A stretch of DNA of 64,000 nt from Calditrichia bacterium (GTDB taxonomy: Bacteria; Calditrichota; Calditrichia; RBG-13-44-9; J075), in the NCBI GenBank assembly GCA_028284445.1, contig JANQRS010000001.1:1-64000 (forward strand), in the 5' to 3' direction. This document shows positions 60,201 through 64,000 of this stretch, piece after piece. Made by a program: the position numbers and the translations under genes. A model generated the notes under the pieces. It saw only the letters and a list, made by a program, of their open reading frames with translations. It was not told the origin of the DNA and did no database searches. How positions within the stretch are numbered: position 1 is the stretch's first letter; each line of letters begins with the position of its first letter.

Positions 60201-62054
60201 ATGGATCAAAGATCACTACTCGGCATTATCCTGATTGTGCTTATCATGATGTTTATCCCGACCTACATGGAATGGATAAACGGTGGGCCATTAGTGCAGC
60301 CGCCAGCTGAACAGCCAGTTGCAGAATCCCCGGCTGTTGAAGAAATGGAAGCCGAGCAAACTGCAGAAGCAACAGAAGGCATTCTGATTGACGAAGCAAC
60401 TACGACTCCCCAAATAGATACGCTTGCTCTAAAGCAAGCCGGTATTCGTCCTGCTGAAACGGAGCAGACTTTTCAAATTGAAAGTGATATCGTTAGCGGT
60501 GTGGTGACCAACGCAAATGGCGCGAATCTTTCCCGATGGACGCTAAAAAGATACGAATCATATGAAGATAGTCTGGTAAATCTGATTTCACGTGGAAATG
60601 GGACGGAACTGGAAGTCGCCGATAAAAACGGCAAGTCAATTCTCTTAACCAAATACATGCTCCATGCCAGCGACCAAAATCCTTCCTCGATTGTGCTGTC
60701 GGCAGATAACCCGCAGGCATCTCTCGAGTTTTATCTACCCATCGATCGCGGACGCATCGTCAAAAAGATGACCTTCTATCACGATCAGTACGCGTTCGAT
60801 GTCAACATCCGCTTTGAAAACCTGCAGCAATATCTGCCGCAAAATCAATATTACTTTGGCTGGCGCAACGGTTTATCTGCCACAGAGTTCAATAAGACTG
60901 ACGATTACACCTACGCCACTGCACGTATTATGCAAGCCGGTGAAATGGATTATATCGAGGCCACTGATTCAGAAGACGGCGAATTAAAGGAATACTATTC
61001 AGGCACAGTTGATTGGGTCGGACTCCGCAACAAATATTTCCTGAATGCGATTATTCCGGCAGAGCCGAAAGATATTCAAAGCGCCACGCTTTATGGCGTT
61101 GCCGTGAATGAAAACAACGTTCTTGCCCGCGTCTATTCGACACTTCTGGAAGTGCCCTATTCCAAGCAAGCCGCGCATAGCGATGAATTCAAGGTCTATC
61201 TTGGACCGCTGAACCATACCATCTTAAGTGAGTATGAAGTTGGGCTGGACGATTTGGTTCTGAATAGCGGTTGGTACGAAGGCATGTTTCGCTGGATCAG
61301 TCTCCTGGTTCTCCCTGCATTAACCGCCCTCTATAGCGTGATACCCAATTACGGATGGGTAATTATTATTTTTGCAATTGGCGTAAAAATCCTTCTTCAT
61401 CCGCTGACAAAGAAGAGTTATGAGTCAATGGCGCAGCTTCAGCAGTTTCAGCCCTTGATTGCCGACCTCAGGGAAAAATACAAGAACGACCAGCAGCGTC
61501 TGAACAAGGAAATGATGAAGCTCTATAAAGAGCATGGGGTGAACCCGGTTGGTGGCTGTTTACCGATGCTGCTGCAGATGCCGCTTCTGTTTGCCCTGTT
61601 TATTGTATTTCGATCCACCATTCAGCTCCGCGGCGAACCGTGGATGGCCTGGATTACGGATCTTTCGATACCCGATGCCTTGCCACTTGGCTTTTCAATG
61701 CCTTTCATCGGTGAAACGATCAGCGTATTGCCGATCCTGATGGGCGCATCCATGCTTTTCCAGTCGCAAATGACCATGACTGACCCCAAGCAGAAGGCAA
61801 TGATCTATATCATGCCGGTCTTTCTGACCTTCATTTTCTACTCCTTTCCGTCCGGCTTGAACCTCTATTACACGATTTTCAACCTGCTGACCATGTTCCA
61901 AACACGCTGGATTAAGAGCAAGCTTCCGCAAATTAACACAGAGAAGAAAGCTGGTTCAGCCGTGCGCGCCAGTCAGAATGGCACTCAGGCCAAAGGCGGC
62001 GCAAAGCAGCAACCGGGAAAACGGCCACAGCGAAAGAAGAAAAAAAGCAAATAA
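60201..62054 (+). CDS. yidC: Membrane protein insertase YidC
   Basis: Insertase of 617 residues. An N-terminal helix (about 5-25), an acidic linker and a large periplasmic domain (about 90-345) precede the conserved membrane core (about 355-580) with YGWVIIIFAIGVKILLHPLT and the GGCLPMLLQMPLLFALF motif. A Lys-rich tail (ends KRPQRKKKKSK) can bind the ribosome. It inserts and folds inner-membrane proteins. yidD precedes by 1 base and mnmE follows 6 bases later. Confidence 0.97.
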   Translation: MDQRSLLGIILIVLIMMFIPTYMEWINGGPLVQPPAEQPVAESPAVEEMEAEQTAEATEGILIDEATTTPQIDTLALKQAGIRPAETEQTFQIESDIVSGVVTNANGANLSRWTLKRYESYEDSLVNLISRGNGTELEVADKNGKSILLTKYMLHASDQNPSSIVLSADNPQASLEFYLPIDRGRIVKKMTFYHDQYAFDVNIRFENLQQYLPQNQYYFGWRNGLSATEFNKTDDYTYATARIMQAGEMDYIEATDSEDGELKEYYSGTVDWVGLRNKYFLNAIIPAEPKDIQSATLYGVAVNENNVLARVYSTLLEVPYSKQAAHSDEFKVYLGPLNHTILSEYEVGLDDLVLNSGWYEGMFRWISLLVLPALTALYSVIPNYGWVIIIFAIGVKILLHPLTKKSYESMAQLQQFQPLIADLREKYKNDQQRLNKEMMKLYKEHGVNPVGGCLPMLLQMPLLFALFIVFRSTIQLRGEPWMAWITDLSIPDALPLGFSMPFIGETISVLPILMGASMLFQSQMTMTDPKQKAMIYIMPVFLTFIFYSFPSGLNLYYTIFNLLTMFQTRWIKSKLPQINTEKKAGSAVRASQNGTQAKGGAKQQPGKRPQRKKKKSK

Positions 62055-62060
62055 TAAGCA

Positions 62061-63452
62061 ATGAAAACCTTGCCGACTGAAGACACTATTGTGGCGCTGT
62101 CATCCCCATTGGGAAGCGGCGCCATTGCTGTTATTAGGGTAAGCGGAAAAGACAGCCTTGCCGTGGTAAACCCCTGCCTTAAAAATCCGCTAAAGGAAAA
62201 GGACGTCCGGCGCGCCTGTTTCACCGAGTTGCACAGCGGTAATCCCGCAGAAGTGGTTGACCAGGTCGTCGCCACTTATTTTCAGAATCCGGCATCTTAT
62301 ACCGGTGAAGATGTTATCGAGATTTCCTGTCACTGCAATCCACTGATTATCAATCGCATCATTAATGGTATTGTTCAGCACGGTGCGCGCATTGCTGAAC
62401 CGGGTGAGTTTACCTTTCGCGCCTTCATGAATGGTAAAATGGATCTTGCTCAGGCAGAATCTGTGGCAGAAATTATCAATGCCCGCAGCCGCCAAAGCCT
62501 TACACAATCATTGCGCCACCTCGAAGGACGTCTGACCGAAAAAATCCTCGATATCAAAAATGATATTCTACACTATCTATCGCTGATTGAAATCAGTCTC
62601 GATTTTTCCGAGGAAGATATTGAGCTAATTCCCTATGATGAGCTCCGCGAAAAGATAAAAGCAACTGTCGGCAAAATAGAACAGTTGATTCACACCTATG
62701 ATTACGGACGATTGCTGCAGGAGGGTATCAAAATGATCATCCTCGGCAAACCGAACGTCGGTAAGTCGAGCCTGCTGAATGCCCTTCTTCAAAAGGACCG
62801 GGCAATTGTCTCTGATATTCCCGGCACCACCCGCGACTATATCGAAGCCAATATTGACATCGATGGTCTGGCTGTCCAGGCAATTGATACCGCAGGTATA
62901 CGTGAAACGGAAGATACCATCGAAGCAATTGGCGTTGAGCGAACGCTGGCGCAGATTCAGACGGCGGATGTTGCACTGAGTGTTTTCGAGGGGCAGGCTG
63001 AACTGGATGAAGATGATCAGGTGTTGATTCAATTGATGCGGGAGCATGCCGATGAGGTAAAATTTGTAGCGGTACTCAATAAAGCTGACCAGGGCAGCAA
63101 CGGGTCAACGCGTCGGATACTCACAGACCTGTCATTGCCGGCAGTGGAAATTTCCGCCTTGCAAAACGAAAATATTGATGTGCTCAAAAAGACTATCAAG
63201 AGCGAATTGGTCAGTGATGAAAGTTTGGAAGCAGAAGAAGTGGTTGTGACTTCCGCACGCCACAAGCTGGCTCTGGAAAAAACCATTACCTCACTGCTGC
63301 AAGCCAACGAAGCCGTTGACCTGCAGGCGAGCGAAGAAATTATTGCCGTAGATCTTCGCCTGGCCCTCGATCACCTCGGACAAATCACCGGTGAAACCAC
63401 CCCGGACGACGTCCTCAATCATATCTTTGCCAATTTCTGTATTGGAAAATGA
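62061..63452 (+). CDS. mnmE: tRNA uridine-5-carboxymethylaminomethyl(34) synthesis GTPase
   Basis: GTPase of 463 residues for tRNA wobble uridine modification together with MnmG. The N-terminal domain starts DTIVALSSPLGSGAIAVIRVSG; the G domain has GKPNVGKSSL, DIPGTTRDYI, DTAG and NKAD; the C-terminus ends CIGK, as expected for MnmE. mnmG is not in the window. The end is convergent with the oxidoreductase. Confidence 0.97.
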   Translation: MKTLPTEDTIVALSSPLGSGAIAVIRVSGKDSLAVVNPCLKNPLKEKDVRRACFTELHSGNPAEVVDQVVATYFQNPASYTGEDVIEISCHCNPLIINRIINGIVQHGARIAEPGEFTFRAFMNGKMDLAQAESVAEIINARSRQSLTQSLRHLEGRLTEKILDIKNDILHYLSLIEISLDFSEEDIELIPYDELREKIKATVGKIEQLIHTYDYGRLLQEGIKMIILGKPNVGKSSLLNALLQKDRAIVSDIPGTTRDYIEANIDIDGLAVQAIDTAGIRETEDTIEAIGVERTLAQIQTADVALSVFEGQAELDEDDQVLIQLMREHADEVKFVAVLNKADQGSNGSTRRILTDLSLPAVEISALQNENIDVLKKTIKSELVSDESLEAEEVVVTSARHKLALEKTITSLLQANEAVDLQASEEIIAVDLRLALDHLGQITGETTPDDVLNHIFANFCIGK

Positions 63453-63465
63453 TTTTTTAGACATA

Positions 63466-63512
63466 ATCAACAGGATGAAAAAACAAATGCTCTAATTTTT
63501 TATCCTGTTGAT
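63466..63512. repeat. Inverted repeat ATCAACAGGAT / ATCCTGTTGAT in convergent intergenic
   Basis: Arms at 63466-63476 and 63502-63512, separated by 25 bases, lie between the convergent mnmE and oxidoreductase genes. T-runs follow on the plus strand further downstream (TTTTTT near 63533). It may serve as a bidirectional transcription end. Confidence 0.65.
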
Positions 63513-63546
63513 CATGTCAATCCTGTCAGAGTTTTTTCTACCCGCG

Positions 63547-64000
63547 TTAGAATTCCTGCTGCGATAATTCCATGTTCACAACAGCGCCGGCTTTATTACC
63601 GGCATTTACTGCGCCGGCAACAGAGCGCATGGGTGTGGTATTATCACCACAGGCGAAAATACCGTCAACGGTTGTTTTCTGAAATTCGTCTACCTGGATG
63701 AAGCCATGTTCTGCCAACTCGCATCCGAGAATCCGGGGAACATCCGTATGTTGTTTAAATGGAATTGCTGCGTATAGCGCCTCCAATTCCAAATGGCTGT
63801 CATCATGGAAAATGACATGGTTGATCTGACCATTTTCATGCTTAATTCCCTTAACTGTCTTTTCGATGATTTGCACATCGTTGGCTCTTAGCCTTGAGAT
63901 CTGCTCCTCAGAGAAATCAGCTTCTCCATTGGTGAAAATTATCAGTTGATCCGTAAGGTTACGAACCAGGGGCGCCAAATGAAAAGCCCGTTCGCCGTTG
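63547..64000 (-). CDS. FAD/NAD(P)-dependent oxidoreductase, thioredoxin-reductase-like (partial, 5' end outside window)
   Basis: The C-terminal 151 residues of a flavoprotein whose N-terminal FAD domain lies beyond the window end. The visible part has the second Rossmann-type region and the ending FACGDNTTPMRSVAGAVNAG, typical of thioredoxin-reductase-like proteins (GxxAAGD variant). No CxxC active site appears in this part, so activity toward thioredoxin is not assured. Confidence 0.8.
   Translation of the reverse strand, partial: NGERAFHLAPLVRNLTDQLIIFTNGEADFSEEQISRLRANDVQIIEKTVKGIKHENGQINHVIFHDDSHLELEALYAAIPFKQHTDVPRILGCELAEHGFIQVDEFQKTTVDGIFACGDNTTPMRSVAGAVNAGNKAGAVVNMELSQQEF

Overview
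The window is a continuous stretch of bacterial chromosome of moderate GC content, carrying about 50 protein genes, one tRNA and several intergenic repeat families. No rRNA, CRISPR array, phage or IS element was seen. The gene content suggests the Fibrobacterota-Chlorobi-Bacteroidota side of the tree, perhaps a Calditrichota or KSB1-like lineage. This rests on a DUF5916 outer-membrane protein, a LruC-type lipoprotein, DUF3098, a PorV/PorQ-like barrel, an EnvC-like M23 protein with the Bacteroidota-style NNGIDI motif, DUF3570 and CarboxypepD_reg. The phylum is an inference from family content, not from a marker gene.

Layout. 1-9.7 kb: heptanucleotide repeats, galU, a DUF5916 outer-membrane protein, a VOC/Tag glycosylase pair, a NicO-type metal transporter, then a run of ECF sigma factor, zinc anti-sigma, membrane zinc-ribbon protein and esterase, and an orphan FtsX-type permease with a His-rich loop. 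9.7-17.9 kb: DUF3298 lipoprotein, PolB-like exonuclease, a membrane-anchored SF2 helicase with a cupin gene, a LruC/DUF4114 lipoprotein and a tandem-AP2-domain protein. 18-28.7 kb: RapA, a GAF-SpoIIE phosphatase, a DMT transporter, AddA preceded by a 63-residue protein, and selD. 28.9-33.4 kb: two tandem YfbK-like VWA proteins and an alpha/beta hydrolase. 33.4-36.6 kb: a minus-strand operon (FAD/NAD(P) oxidoreductase with a Cys-rich tail, MFS transporter, SigZ-like sigma factor). 36.6-41.4 kb: a candidate structured RNA, nadC, small membrane proteins, two outer-membrane proteins, DUF3098 and tRNA-Val. 42-51.2 kb: an outer-membrane-domain/SppA fusion, a MacB-type permease, dut and ppdK. 51.2-58.2 kb: DUF3052, a PHP phosphoesterase, a cyclase-family lipoprotein, a PLP decarboxylase, an EnvC-like protein and a PorV/PorQ-like barrel. 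58.2-64 kb: an orphan ParA, then the conserved rpmH-rnpA-yidD-yidC-mnmE cluster and a partial thioredoxin-reductase-like gene.

Most notable observations. (1) selD is itself a selenoprotein gene. Its true start is 129 bases upstream of the longest uninterrupted ORF, an in-frame TGA lies at the catalytic position, and a bacterial SECIS-like hairpin with a GGUC apical loop follows. (2) The SigZ-MFS-flavoprotein operon carries Cys clusters at both ends, which suggests thiophilic metal or metalloid handling. (3) A 15-bp long-range helix plus terminator at 36830-36945 looks like an unannotated structured RNA. (4) Several unusual architectures occur: a helicase with transmembrane segments, SppA fused behind a beta-barrel-like domain, and a double-AP2 protein with no nuclease. 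(5) Dispersed palindromes recur between genes, one of which appears to supply the ribosome binding site and start codon of the helicase gene.
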